From Corynebacterium timonense (lineage in GTDB: Bacteria; Actinomycetota; Actinomycetes; Mycobacteriales; Mycobacteriaceae), in assembly GCF_900105305.1 (NCBI RefSeq), contig NZ_LT629765.1, forward strand, positions 248,001-312,000: DNA of 64,000 bases. The letters run 5' to 3'. The notes below the pieces were generated by a model. The model saw only the letters and a program-made list of their open reading frames with translations. It was not told the origin of the DNA and did no database searches. Positions 44,886 through 52,779 of the stretch are shown in pieces (the first letter of the stretch is position 1; each line of letters begins with the position of its first letter). A program made the translations under genes and the position numbers.

Positions 44886-45332
44886 ATGAAACGTGTGGCC
44901 GTCGCGCTCGCCGCCATCCTTGCCGTTCCGCTGGCTGGGTGCTCGGATGACCCGCAAGGAAAGCAGTACGTGGACGTTGACGCGCTCACGAAGGACGCTG
45001 GCAAGCAGGGGGTGGAGTGGTCGTGCGAGACCCGCGAGCACACCCTCGTTGGCGACAGCGCGGCGGATTGCACGGATGAGTCAGGGGGAAGGCACCTGGT
45101 GGCCATCTTCAAGGACACCGATGAGCGGACCAAACGACTAGAGGAGTTGCGCGGCACCTATGCCTGGCACTCGCAGGTTCCCGCGATGGTGCTGGGCAAA
45201 AACTGGCACGTGCAGTGCGCCAGCGAGGAGGCGTGCCGGGGGTTCGCCGACAAAATGGGCGGCTACTTCGTGACCGCGCCCGACTACAGGTCGGAGGAAG
45301 CGGCTAAGGAACTCCCCAACTACGGGAAGTAA
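44886..45332 (+). CDS. prophage lipoprotein (reversed moron gene)
   Basis: This encodes 148 residues with a lipoprotein signal: Lys-Arg start, hydrophobic core and the lipobox LAGC with Cys19. The mature part has further Cys (about residues 47, 61, 112, 117), so disulfides are possible. It reads against the surrounding late operon, between scaffold and MuF-like genes. A TACGAT box (44872-44877) 8 bp before the ATG and no Shine-Dalgarno suggest a leaderless promoter active outside the late programme. Surface lipoproteins expressed from prophages often block superinfection; that role is inferred. Confidence 0.78.
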   Translation: MKRVAVALAAILAVPLAGCSDDPQGKQYVDVDALTKDAGKQGVEWSCETREHTLVGDSAADCTDESGGRHLVAIFKDTDERTKRLEELRGTYAWHSQVPAMVLGKNWHVQCASEEACRGFADKMGGYFVTAPDYRSEEAAKELPNYGK

Positions 45333-45342
45333 ACAGGGCATT

Positions 45343-46509
45343 CTATCGCTCGGTGATTGCGATGACCTCCGCGTTCCTCACGGGCGTGAGGTCGGCTGAT
45401 ACGAGCCCGCCGGGTTTTGCTACCCGTTCGCGGTTGCGTTTGCGTGGCAGGTCGTGTTCGGCGATGTGGTCGCGGAGTTTCGCCTGGTACGCCCGCGTGC
45501 GCTGGCGTGCCTCCAGCTTCGCCGGTTCCGTCAGTGCGGCTTCCTCCATGCGTTTCGACGCTCTGATTTCCCGCTCCAAGTAGCGCTGCTTCTGGGTGGC
45601 TTTGTAGCCTGCGTTGCCGGGGTCTGGTTCCGGTGGGGTCAAATCGGTGTAGCCGGGCACGTAGGCAGAATGCCTGTGTTTGCAATTGACGTGATGCAGT
45701 CCAGCGCGTTCCGCCTGCGCCATTGTTGCTTTCACACGGACGATGCTGTCCCCAATGCGGTGGGTGCCGGGCGCGTGCTTCCCGGTGAGTGACAGTACTT
45801 GGCGCTCGTATGGGGCGCACACTGGCGCGGGGCGTGGGTGGGAGGACACCACCACCAGGTCAATGCCGCGGTCGATCATGGTGTCGGTGTGCCCGGCGAG
45901 AAGTGCCCTGGTGGTGGCGGTGCGCACAGCCATGCTGGCGTAGGTGTCGAGACCCCACTTGCGGCCGCGGCTGTCGACGTAGAACCCCATGCCTTCGCGT
46001 GCCATGCGTGTGAACGCCCGCTGGGTGGCCTGCTGGATGGTCATGGCCCCTGTGGTGGTGTAGCCGGTGGCCTCGGAGACTATGCGCCGCCATGCGTCCT
46101 CCGTCCGGCGGAGAATACCAGCGTTGACCTGGCGGGTCGCGACGATGCCCTCCATCGCGAGGGCGGTGACGGCGGCGTCGTTGACGGGGGTGGTGCCAGG
46201 GGCGGACTCGAAGAACCCGGCCCGCTCAATCTCCCCGAGCTCACGCTCCGCCTGGGCGACACCTGCCAGGTAGGCGGCGTCGACCACCTCAGGCCATGCC
46301 TCCGTCACCTGCCGGTCCAGAACAGCCCGCAGCGACTGAATACGCCGCCGCTCCTGCCGGATCGCGAGAAGTTGATCCATCGCCCATTCCGGCTCGTCAC
46401 CCGTGCGCAGCAGGGCATCGCGGATAACACGGATCAGGTACAGCTCGGCGCGCTCATAGATGCCGGTGATGGAGTCACCGATCTTGTCGAGTACATCCGG
46501 GTCATACAT
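45343..46509 (-). CDS. MuF-like minor head protein
   Basis: The product has 388 residues of the phage minor capsid protein 2 family. The N-terminal helices (ITGIYERAELYLIRVIRDALL) are portal-binding in relatives, and the Cys/His cluster LHHVNCKHRHSAYVPGY near residue 283 is the family signature. Its place after the portal gene is standard. The C-terminal 90 residues are basic and coiled. It probably enters the capsid and is ejected or helps assembly. Confidence 0.85.
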   Translation of the reverse strand: MYDPDVLDKIGDSITGIYERAELYLIRVIRDALLRTGDEPEWAMDQLLAIRQERRRIQSLRAVLDRQVTEAWPEVVDAAYLAGVAQAERELGEIERAGFFESAPGTTPVNDAAVTALAMEGIVATRQVNAGILRRTEDAWRRIVSEATGYTTTGAMTIQQATQRAFTRMAREGMGFYVDSRGRKWGLDTYASMAVRTATTRALLAGHTDTMIDRGIDLVVVSSHPRPAPVCAPYERQVLSLTGKHAPGTHRIGDSIVRVKATMAQAERAGLHHVNCKHRHSAYVPGYTDLTPPEPDPGNAGYKATQKQRYLEREIRASKRMEEAALTEPAKLEARQRTRAYQAKLRDHIAEHDLPRKRNRERVAKPGGLVSADLTPVRNAEVIAITER

Positions 46510-46520
46510 GAACGCTCATC

Positions 46521-48032
46521 CTACATGTCGATAGGCTCGTCAGCCTGGGCGAACAAGGCAGGGTCGACGGTGCCGGCCTGCTCCTGGAGGATGCGGGCGG
46601 TTTCCACGTCGCGGCGTTCGTCATCCCACTCCGGCCACAGCATCGCCACCTTCTGCTCGGTCGACACGGCACGCGCCGCGTCGAGGGACTGGACGGTCTG
46701 CGCCACATCGTTGCGGGTCTCCTGCACGGGGCGGGCCATCTCGACACGCACCGGCTCCACGTCTGGGTGCTTGCCGTGGAGGTCACGGTCCTTCATGAGC
46801 AGGGCGGTAGCGGCGTCCTTCAGCCCGGCCCGCCAGTAGGAGGACTTCGCGGACCAGGTTTTCAGGCTGGCATCGTAGCGGGCGTCAACTTCGCGGGCGG
46901 TCATTGCCCCACCGTCTGAGTCCATGCCGAAGGAGGCGGGGGAGTAGTTGGCGCGGCGGATGATCTGCGTCGCCCACGCCTCCGCGGCGGACAGCATCGC
47001 ATCGATGCGCAACGGCGGCGAGTACGGTTCCGGGGTCATGTTGGAGTCGGGGTGGCCCTTGACTGGGGAGAACACCTCCTGGTCGTGGTCGAACGAGGCG
47101 CCCATGCCAAGGCCACGGTTCTTCAGCATCCAGTCGGGGACAATAATCTTCTTCCGCGACAGGCGCATCTCTGCCCGCACCTCCGTCCACGTCTCATCCA
47201 GGGAGTCGAACAGGGGGAACAGGTCGGGGGTGAGGTCGGGGCGACCAATGTGTCGCAGTTTACCGTCACGCCGGAACCCCACCACGGGGCGGGCGTTCGG
47301 AATATAGCCGGCCGCCATGACCGGGATGTTTGTGGTCTGGGAGGAGGACTCGTCAACCCAGTCCGCCAGGTCGACGGTGTTGGGGTGTTCGGGCAGGGGG
47401 CGCACCATGCCGACGGACTGCTCATTACCCTCCATGAGCCTGTAGGTGATGCGGCCTGCGGTGTGTTCGGAGAACAACCGCCACACGTGCTTCTCATCGA
47501 TGGGGGGCAGGGTTTCGACGAACATGACGGAGGCGAGCCGACCGTAGGAAAAGGAGGGGAACACGGCGTCCGCGTCGACCCACTCGATCCATGGGTGTTC
47601 GGAGACGTCGGAGTCCCACATGATGCGCCACCCGACCGCACCGAGGGCGGCGCAGGTTTCCCCGGCGACCATGAGCTCGGCGGGGAATGCGTCTGGGTTG
47701 AGGATGTTGTCGAGGGCGCCCTTTACCTCCTGGTCTGGGTGGGTGAAAACCGGGGCCCGGTCGAAGAGGAGGGTGGCGGAGGTGGCGACGATGTCGGCGG
47801 GCAGTGGCAGGTGGACGCGCCGGTTCTGCTGGGTTTCGGGCGCTCCCCAGAACCAGCGGGAGACGCTGCCGGTGATGCCGCCGGAGAATTGGGAGGGGCG
47901 GTATTGGCCGTGGTAGCGGGAGGCGAGGGTGCTGGTGTCGCCTTCCCACCACATGGCGGCTTCGTTGACCATGTGTCGCACCTTTTCCCATTCGGGCATG
48001 GGCCACGGGGTGTGGGGTGTGGGGAACGGCAT
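46521..48032 (-). CDS. portal protein
   Basis: This encodes 503 residues from MPFPTPHTPW. It belongs to the actinophage SPP1-like portal group: GSVSRWFWGAPE, RRVHLPLPADIVATSATLLF near residue 70, and the conserved downstream pattern QIIRRANYSPASFGMDSDGGAMTAREVDAR near 365. Portals form the dodecameric DNA channel at one capsid vertex. The start at 48032 shares one base with the terminase stop. An upstream Met is rejected because it lies within the terminase gene. Confidence 0.9.
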   Translation of the reverse strand: MPFPTPHTPWPMPEWEKVRHMVNEAAMWWEGDTSTLASRYHGQYRPSQFSGGITGSVSRWFWGAPETQQNRRVHLPLPADIVATSATLLFDRAPVFTHPDQEVKGALDNILNPDAFPAELMVAGETCAALGAVGWRIMWDSDVSEHPWIEWVDADAVFPSFSYGRLASVMFVETLPPIDEKHVWRLFSEHTAGRITYRLMEGNEQSVGMVRPLPEHPNTVDLADWVDESSSQTTNIPVMAAGYIPNARPVVGFRRDGKLRHIGRPDLTPDLFPLFDSLDETWTEVRAEMRLSRKKIIVPDWMLKNRGLGMGASFDHDQEVFSPVKGHPDSNMTPEPYSPPLRIDAMLSAAEAWATQIIRRANYSPASFGMDSDGGAMTAREVDARYDASLKTWSAKSSYWRAGLKDAATALLMKDRDLHGKHPDVEPVRVEMARPVQETRNDVAQTVQSLDAARAVSTEQKVAMLWPEWDDERRDVETARILQEQAGTVDPALFAQADEPIDM

Positions 48033-49327
48033 CAGGCTGGCTCCAATACGCGGTCGAGGAGGTGTGCCCACTCCCATCGGGACGAGAATACAGCGTATCT
48101 GAGACTATCGACCGCGTCGTCAAGCTCTTTCACGGGTGCTTCGACGCCACGGTTCGCGGCTTTCTCGTCCCAGCGGTAGCCGGGCAGTTCTCGGATGAGT
48201 TCTGTGCAGTCCTTGGATACGAGAAGTTGGTCATTGTCCAGGAGGGAGGCGACGGTTCTGATTCCGTCGAGGACGGCGTTGTCGGCCTTCGCGAGGTCGG
48301 GGTGATTGTCCTCCCACAACTGGATGGAGAAGGATTTCGCGGCGGGGTCGGTGTAGGTCCATTCCGGTTCAGGCCATTTCTCCCGCCATTCGTCGCGTTT
48401 GCGCTTCAGGTCGGCGGAGAGTTTCGCGTCGGTTGTGCCGGTTGGTGGGGCCCACTCGTCGAGGACGATGAGCTTGGTTTCGCCGTCGACTTCCCCTGCC
48501 CCGAGGAGCATGCCGCGGGTGGGGTGGGTCGTGCCGTAGTCGATGCCCAGTGCGATGGTGCGGGTGATCGTGGGAATGCGGTCGGGGTGGATGGTGTGGC
48601 GGTCCTCATCCCACATGGGGTAGATCGCACCCTCGGCGGACACCCACAGGCCGAGGATGAACCGCTTGTGCCACAGGCCGGTGTACTCGCGGGCGAGGGC
48701 GTCACGATACTCGTCGGTGAGGGACGGGTTGTCGTCCATCGTGAAGTGCCAGTACGACCAGTTGGTGAGCTCGTCACCGGGTGGGGTGTCCTCGTCGAAG
48801 TGCATCGACCCGGGAATCTTGTTCAAGTAGTCCGTTTTCAACCAGTGGGCGGGGCTGTCGGGGTTGGTGGTGCCCCACAGTTTCGCCCCGGCGACGGACA
48901 TGCGCGCCAGCATCTGCTTGAAGAAGGACTTGTTGAGGACGGTGATTTCGTCGCCGAAGGCCCGCCCGATAGTCATACCTCGGATGCGGGATTCGGAGCC
49001 TTCGTCATTAGCGCCGATGACGTGGACTCGACTGCCGAAGATGGTGGCGGTGGCCGCACCCTGCCGGTAGCGGATGAAGGGGCGGAAGGGGGCGAACACG
49101 TCGACGTTCTCGATGGGCTCAAAGACGTTGCGGTAGATGCTGTCGCGGTTCTTGCCGAAGATGACGATGCTGCCGGAACCTGTGTAGTCGGCGCATTCAC
49201 TGATGATGATCCACAGCCAGCCGAAGGTTTTGCCGGCGCGGACGGACCCATCGAAGATGTTGACGCGGCACTGGGAGTGCTTGACGGATCGGCGCTGCAT
49301 GGCGGACATGCCGGGGGTGGAGGCCAT
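48032..49327 (-). CDS. terL: terminase large subunit
   Basis: The 431-residue packaging motor has an ATPase domain with Walker A GSVRAGKT (27-34) and an acidic Walker B region (FGDEIT near 125). The RNase H-like nuclease domain has Asp in GIDYGTTHP near 246 and DDAVDSLRYA near 410. This is the PBSX-like TerL family used by pac-type or cohesive-end siphoviruses; which one cannot be told. It overlaps the small subunit gene by 1 bp. Confidence 0.93.
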   Translation of the reverse strand: MASTPGMSAMQRRSVKHSQCRVNIFDGSVRAGKTFGWLWIIISECADYTGSGSIVIFGKNRDSIYRNVFEPIENVDVFAPFRPFIRYRQGAATATIFGSRVHVIGANDEGSESRIRGMTIGRAFGDEITVLNKSFFKQMLARMSVAGAKLWGTTNPDSPAHWLKTDYLNKIPGSMHFDEDTPPGDELTNWSYWHFTMDDNPSLTDEYRDALAREYTGLWHKRFILGLWVSAEGAIYPMWDEDRHTIHPDRIPTITRTIALGIDYGTTHPTRGMLLGAGEVDGETKLIVLDEWAPPTGTTDAKLSADLKRKRDEWREKWPEPEWTYTDPAAKSFSIQLWEDNHPDLAKADNAVLDGIRTVASLLDNDQLLVSKDCTELIRELPGYRWDEKAANRGVEAPVKELDDAVDSLRYAVFSSRWEWAHLLDRVLEPA

Positions 49328-49734
49328 TAGTCGACGCTTCCTTTGATGGCGGCCATCATTTCATTGAGGGCGTCGCGGGCTCCCTGCTCGCCGGTGTTGT
49401 CTTCGGCGGGTTGGTAGGTGCCGGTGAGTTTCATGAGCCGGTCGACGCCTTTGTACCAGAGGTCGATTGCCTTGGGTTCGCCCTTGTTGACGCGGGGTGC
49501 GAGTTTCCGCATGGCCATCTCGATCTGCTCGATCTGGTACTGGCGGTATTCTTCGGCGTGTTCGCGGGGGTAGGTGTCCATGTAGCGCTTGATGTCTTTG
49601 CGGACGGTGGCGACGGATACCCCGAGGTGGTCGCTGATTTGGTCGTAGGTGTAGCCCAGGACGCGCATGTCTTTTGCTTTGCGTGAGCGGTCGGCGATGT
49701 GGAGGGTTTGTTGGTCGCGGTGTCGACTGGGCAT
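49327..49734 (-). CDS. terS: terminase small subunit
   Basis: This encodes 135 residues with an N-terminal helix-turn-helix (LGYTYDQISDHLGVSVATVRKDI, residues about 27-49) that would bind the packaging site. A helical oligomerisation region follows and an acidic C-terminal tail would contact TerL. It is the first late gene and starts the packaging operon. Confidence 0.85.
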   Translation of the reverse strand: MPSRHRDQQTLHIADRSRKAKDMRVLGYTYDQISDHLGVSVATVRKDIKRYMDTYPREHAEEYRQYQIEQIEMAMRKLAPRVNKGEPKAIDLWYKGVDRLMKLTGTYQPAEDNTGEQGARDALNEMMAAIKGSVD

Positions 49735-49813
49735 GGTGACCTCCCGGGTCTGTGTTTCGGGCGGTCAGGTTAGGCGCGTGGGGGTGTTGTCCTGGCTCGG
49801 TGTTTCGCCACAT

Positions 49814-50356
49814 TTACGCTATCCCGGCTGTGTAGCCTTCGGCTGTGAGCCGTCCCTTCAACGTGCGGGCGTCGGCTTCGGTGTCGCACTCGACGAGAAC
49901 GTTCCACTGGGTGGGTTCCGGGTCGTCGGGCAGGCCGGGCACGTCCGAATCGTCGTCGGTGTCGCCGATGGTTTCGAGGAGGGCGTCCACGTCGTCGCGG
50001 GTGAAGCCTGTGCCGTCGAGGTCGGGGTAGTCGGTGAGGAGGTCGACCAGGGCGTCCACATCGTAGGTGGCGGCGTCGTTGGCCTTGTTGTCGATGAGGA
50101 CGATGTCGCGGGCTTGCTTCTTGTCGACGTCGATGAAGTGCACGTCGATGTTCTCCCACCCGAGTTCTTGCGCCGCCTGCCACGTGTGGTTCCCGGCGAC
50201 GATCACCCCGGCGAGCTCCGGTTCCTTCTCGCCTGTGACGGCGACGATGGGCTTGTACTGGCCGTGGGTTTCGAGGGAGTGGGCGATCATTCCGACGTCA
50301 CCGCGCCGGGCGTTACCGGGGTAGGGGCGCAGCTCATTGATGGGGGTGAGGGTCAT
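49814..50356 (-). CDS. ParB/Srx-fold nuclease-like protein
   Basis: This 180-residue protein starts MTLTPINELRPYPGNARRGD and has the ParB N-terminal fold motifs: a P-NARR segment, IVAVTGEK and VIVAGNHTWQAAQELGW near residue 55. Such phage proteins often pair with DNA methyltransferases or act in packaging/partition. Here there is no methyltransferase next to it. Start 50356 is chosen from the family-like N-terminus; the upstream extension covers the tRNA-Ser. It could serve in packaging or DNA modification; the actual role is unknown. Confidence 0.8.
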   Translation of the reverse strand: MTLTPINELRPYPGNARRGDVGMIAHSLETHGQYKPIVAVTGEKEPELAGVIVAGNHTWQAAQELGWENIDVHFIDVDKKQARDIVLIDNKANDAATYDVDALVDLLTDYPDLDGTGFTRDDVDALLETIGDTDDDSDVPGLPDDPEPTQWNVLVECDTEADARTLKGRLTAEGYTAGIA

Positions 50357-50496
50357 GGGTTGAGAGTGCCCTGCCGCTTTCGTTGTGCATGGTGTGCTGC
50401 ACCCCAACAAAGGAGTTCTCAGACTCACGGGTGGTGGCTTGTAGGCCAGTTCCGGTCGCCTTACTCCCATCCGGGAACACAGATGGGGCGCTGCGC

Positions 50497-50576
50497 GGAA
50501 AGCGGAGGAGTCGAACCCCACGGCTTGCGCCGCCACCGGCTTTCGAGACCAGCTCCGCACCATGCGGTCGCTTTCC
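50497..50576 (-). tRNA. probable tRNA-Ser (anticodon CGA), prophage-encoded
   Basis: The minus strand has a perfect 7-bp acceptor (GGAAAGC/GCTTTCC) 80 nt apart, a D-arm with 3-bp stem and GG in the loop, anticodon loop CTCGAAA (anticodon CGA, 50543-50545), a long variable arm with a CGGC-GCAA-GCCG hairpin as in class II tRNAs, and T-loop TTCGACT. Weak points are G at position 8, a T-stem mismatch and no encoded CCA. It would decode UCG. The rest of the 50357-50671 gap shows no gene. Confidence 0.6.
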
Positions 50577-50648
50577 TTAACAGGGCCACCGTGAGGCTCA
50601 TCGTGGGGAGGCGTCGGCGGTGCTGTTGTCGCTCACCCTACCACAAGG

Positions 50649-50666
50649 TGTTGCCTACAGGCAGCA
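50649..50666. promoter_or_regulatory. phage repressor operator-like palindrome
   Basis: TGTTGCC-TACA-GGCAGCA matches the shared operator pattern with one change. It lies just past the stop of the 38-residue protein gene, so it may act as a stoperator-like site rather than on a start. Confidence 0.7.
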
Positions 50667-50671
50667 GTGTG

Positions 50672-50788
50672 TTAGCGGTGCCAGAGGATGCCTTTGTAGC
50701 GGGGTTTGCGGCGCTCCGGGCGCTTCTTCCGCCGCGGCGGGGGTGTCTCCTCGGTCGGCGGGGCGGGCTGTTTCGGACGAATGGTCAT
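50672..50788 (-). CDS. 38-residue basic Pro/Arg-rich peptide, coupled to WhiB
   Basis: The peptide begins MTIRPKQPAPP and contains PPPRRKKRPERRKPR near its middle, so it is very basic and unstructured, as in nucleic-acid- or protein-binding tails. The start overlaps the WhiB-like gene stop (ATGA) and has a strong AGGAAAGGA ribosome-binding site. Too short for family assignment, but spacing and codon use look genuine. Confidence 0.6.
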   Translation of the reverse strand: MTIRPKQPAPPTEETPPPRRKKRPERRKPRYKGILWHR

Positions 50789-51282
50789 GAGTCGTTTCCT
50801 TTCCTGGTGGTGCGTTTCTCCCGCCACCCCAACGCCGCCTGATGCTTCGGGTGCAGGGTGGCCAGCTCACCCCGACGCTTCAACGCGGCGTAACAAATGC
50901 GGCAGTAACCACGGGCCGCATGGGTCAAGGTGTCGGGGGTGAGGTGCACCTTCTTGTCGCGGGGCACCATCGGTTTCTTGCAGTTCAAGCAGCACTTCGG
51001 GGTGGGTTTGCGGCGCTGCCGCTCGGCGGGTGTCATGCCGACCTGTCGGTAAAGGTCGGCGGTTTTCTCCGCGCTGCCCTTCAGCCACACACCCGCCTGG
51101 ATGACGTCCAGGGCGGGGGAGGGGTGTTCACCGTCGAGGGTGTCGCCAGCGCGGATGGCTTGGCGGGCGCACCACACTTTCATGGGGCAGTGGTGGCACA
51201 TCTCGATCGCTTCGGCCCGCTGCTCGGGGCTCGCGTGGGATGGGTTGGTGAAGATGGAATGTCCCTCGCATGGTGGCCGCAC
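50785..51282 (-). CDS. WhiB-family transcription factor with C-terminal Cys cluster
   Basis: The product has 165 residues. Residues 1-75 are WhiB-like: Cys5, Cys29-x-x-Cys32 and Cys38 for the 4Fe-4S cluster, and the turn GVW at 64-66. The extra C-terminal part has CCLNC near 95 and CRIC near 130 in a basic context, as in a zinc finger. WhiB proteins bind sigma factor and redirect RNA polymerase; phage versions can inhibit host WhiB proteins. An operator lies 22 bp upstream, so expression is probably under repressor control. Confidence 0.82.
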   Translation of the reverse strand: MRPPCEGHSIFTNPSHASPEQRAEAIEMCHHCPMKVWCARQAIRAGDTLDGEHPSPALDVIQAGVWLKGSAEKTADLYRQVGMTPAERQRRKPTPKCCLNCKKPMVPRDKKVHLTPDTLTHAARGYCRICYAALKRRGELATLHPKHQAALGWREKRTTRKGNDS

Positions 51283-51303
51283 ACGGCAAAGCCTAGCGGA
51301 GGG

Positions 51304-51321
51304 TGTTGCCTACAGGCAACA
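51304..51321. promoter_or_regulatory. phage repressor operator palindrome upstream of WhiB gene
   Basis: TGTTGCC-TACA-GGCAACA is the cleanest copy of the operator and fixes the consensus (perfect 7-bp arms with a 4-bp centre). It lies 21 bp before the WhiB-like start and after the stop of the 61-residue gene. Confidence 0.75.
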
Positions 51322-51338
51322 GATGAGCAGGGGTGTTT

Positions 51339-51524
51339 CTAGTCGTCGTCTTCGGAGAGTTCGTCTAGGGAGTGTTTCGCCGCCTCCAGCAGTCCGAGGG
51401 CTTGGACGTAGGGGATGTTGCCTTCCACGCCGACGTCGAACAGGATGTCCCCGTCGGCGTCAAACCCTGTAGTGATGGTGATGCGGCCAACTTCCACTTT
51501 GATCGGCGGCTCAATCAGACTCAT
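51339..51524 (-). CDS. small early protein of unknown function (61 residues)
   Basis: The peptide MSLIEPPIKVEVGRITITTG is followed by an acidic C-terminus (SLDELSEDDD). It is beta-rich with no known domain. It overlaps the next gene upstream by 14 bp in the dense early operon, and an operator lies beyond its stop. Confidence 0.6.
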   Translation of the reverse strand: MSLIEPPIKVEVGRITITTGFDADGDILFDVGVEGNIPYVQALGLLEAAKHSLDELSEDDD

Positions 51525-51678
51525 ACCGGGCAGTGTCGCGGGGCAGGCGGGTTGTCCGGGCTTTGCGGGGTGTGAGTTGGTATCGGCTTGTCCCCGGGCG
51601 CCAGCCGTAGGTGCCGCAGTCGGGACAGCGGGTTTCTACCCCTGCCTCCCCACCACACGCATGGACGAAGGTGGTCAT
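51511..51678 (-). CDS. small zinc-ribbon-like protein (55 residues)
   Basis: It contains a CPDCG knuckle (near residue 18) preceded by a single Cys (residue 8), so at most a partial zinc site. The start at 51678 follows AAGGAG and overlaps the stop of the upstream gene (ATGA). Function unknown. Confidence 0.55.
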   Translation of the reverse strand: MTTFVHACGGEAGVETRCPDCGTYGWRPGTSRYQLTPRKARTTRLPRDTARYESD

Positions 51679-51833
51679 TTGGGGTCTCCTTGTGCGTGTC
51701 GGGCGGCGTAGGTGAGGGCTTCTTTGTGGTCGGTGAACACCTGCATGGTGCGCAGCGGGTCGTGGGGGCGGTAGACGATCCAGGACCACCCGTACTGGTA
51801 GCGTCGGCCGGTGACTTTCCACCGCCGGTTCAT
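51675..51833 (-). CDS. small early protein of unknown function (52 residues)
   Basis: This encodes MNRRWKVTGRRYQYGWSWIV and ends in RHAQGDPK, with many aromatic and basic residues. It is linked by short overlaps to the dUTPase gene and the next small gene, which supports it being real despite its size. Confidence 0.6.
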   Translation of the reverse strand: MNRRWKVTGRRYQYGWSWIVYRPHDPLRTMQVFTDHKEALTYAARHAQGDPK

Positions 51834-52261
51834 GCCGCACCCGTACTTCCGAAACCAGCCGCACCACGGGCCGTGGCCGGGGTGGTGGCGACCGTAGTGA
51901 ATGTGGGCAACTCCACCGCCTGCACGACGAGCTGGGCGATGCGATCCCCCTGGGTGATGATGACGTTCTCCCGGCCCGTGTTGTGCAGCAGCACCTTGAC
52001 CTCGCCGGTGTATCCGTGGTCGATGGTGCCAGGCGAGTTCAGGACGGTCACACCGTGTTTAGCGGCCAGACCCGAGCGGGGGTGGATCAGTCCCACAAAC
52101 CCGTAGGGAATGTGGATAGCCAGGCCTGTGCCGACGAGGGCGCGCTCCCCCGGGCGAATAATCGTGTCCCCCACGGCACTAAGGTCGGCCCCCGCGTCAC
52201 CGTCATGCTGCCGCGCCGGGGACTTCGCATGCGGGGAAAGAAGCTGGCAATTGATGTTCAT
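51830..52261 (-). CDS. dut: dUTP diphosphatase (dUTPase)
   Basis: The 143-residue trimeric enzyme has all five motifs: DAGADLSA (motif 1), PRSGLAAKHG (motif 2), GTIDHGYTGEV (motif 3, catalytic Asp), GDRIAQLVV (motif 4), and a Gly-rich end (ARGAAGFGSTG, motif 5). It hydrolyses dUTP to dUMP and limits uracil in phage DNA. Start MNINCQLLS at 52261 overlaps the preceding gene's stop. Confidence 0.94.
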   Translation of the reverse strand: MNINCQLLSPHAKSPARQHDGDAGADLSAVGDTIIRPGERALVGTGLAIHIPYGFVGLIHPRSGLAAKHGVTVLNSPGTIDHGYTGEVKVLLHNTGRENVIITQGDRIAQLVVQAVELPTFTTVATTPATARGAAGFGSTGAA

Positions 52262-52458
52262 GCGTCTCCAAACTCGAAGTTGTCGGTAATCCACTTGTCG
52301 ATGTCGCCCTTGAACCACTCCTTGCGGCGCGGCGGGGCGACCGGCGGAAGTTTCCCAGCCCTGTCCCAGTGGCGGATCGCCGCCGTGGTGTAGCCGGTGC
52401 GCTCCGCGATATAGTCCACGCCCACACGCTGTCGGGCCCTCCAGTTCCTGCCGCTCAC
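52258..52458 (-). CDS. excisionase/AlpA-like helix-turn-helix protein
   Basis: This 66-residue protein is almost entirely a winged-helix DNA-binding domain of the MerR/HTH_17 type: GVDYIAERTGYTTAAIRHWDRAGKLPP followed by a wing with FKGDIDKWI. It could be a recombination directionality factor or a regulator. It lies in the early operon, far from the integrase, so regulator is as likely as xis. Confidence 0.7.
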   Translation of the reverse strand: MSGRNWRARQRVGVDYIAERTGYTTAAIRHWDRAGKLPPVAPPRRKEWFKGDIDKWITDNFEFGDA

Positions 52459-52688
52459 TCAACGAACTCCACCGACCGCTTAACCTCGTCAGGAGTACCC
52501 GCCCATCGCCCGGAACCATCGCGGTATCGGATGCAGGAATCATCCCGGTTGCGGTGACACTTCTTGCAGTGGCGGTAGGGGGTTCCTGTTTTGGCGATCC
52601 GCTGCCGGTGTTTCGAGCAGTAGCGGCCGTTCCCGCTCGATGTGGTCCGGTCACATTCTGGGATCGCGCAGAGGGTACACTTCGGCAC
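52455..52688 (-). CDS. small Cys-rich zinc-binding protein
   Basis: This encodes 77 residues from a GTG start at 52688 (AAGGAG upstream) rather than the longer upstream reading. It has the pattern C-x2-C then IPECDR, RYCSKHRQRIAKTG and HCKKCHRNRDD, like the zinc ribbons seen in actinophage HNH-associated proteins. DNA binding is likely; no catalytic motif is visible. Confidence 0.6.
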   Translation of the reverse strand: MPKCTLCAIPECDRTTSSGNGRYCSKHRQRIAKTGTPYRHCKKCHRNRDDSCIRYRDGSGRWAGTPDEVKRSVEFVE

Positions 52689-52779
52689 AGCCCTCACACT
52701 CCTTGTCAGTGTCTGGGTTAGGCCCGGGCAGTGTTGGCGCACTGGTTCCGGGCCGCTTCTTTCAATACATTTTAGCACG

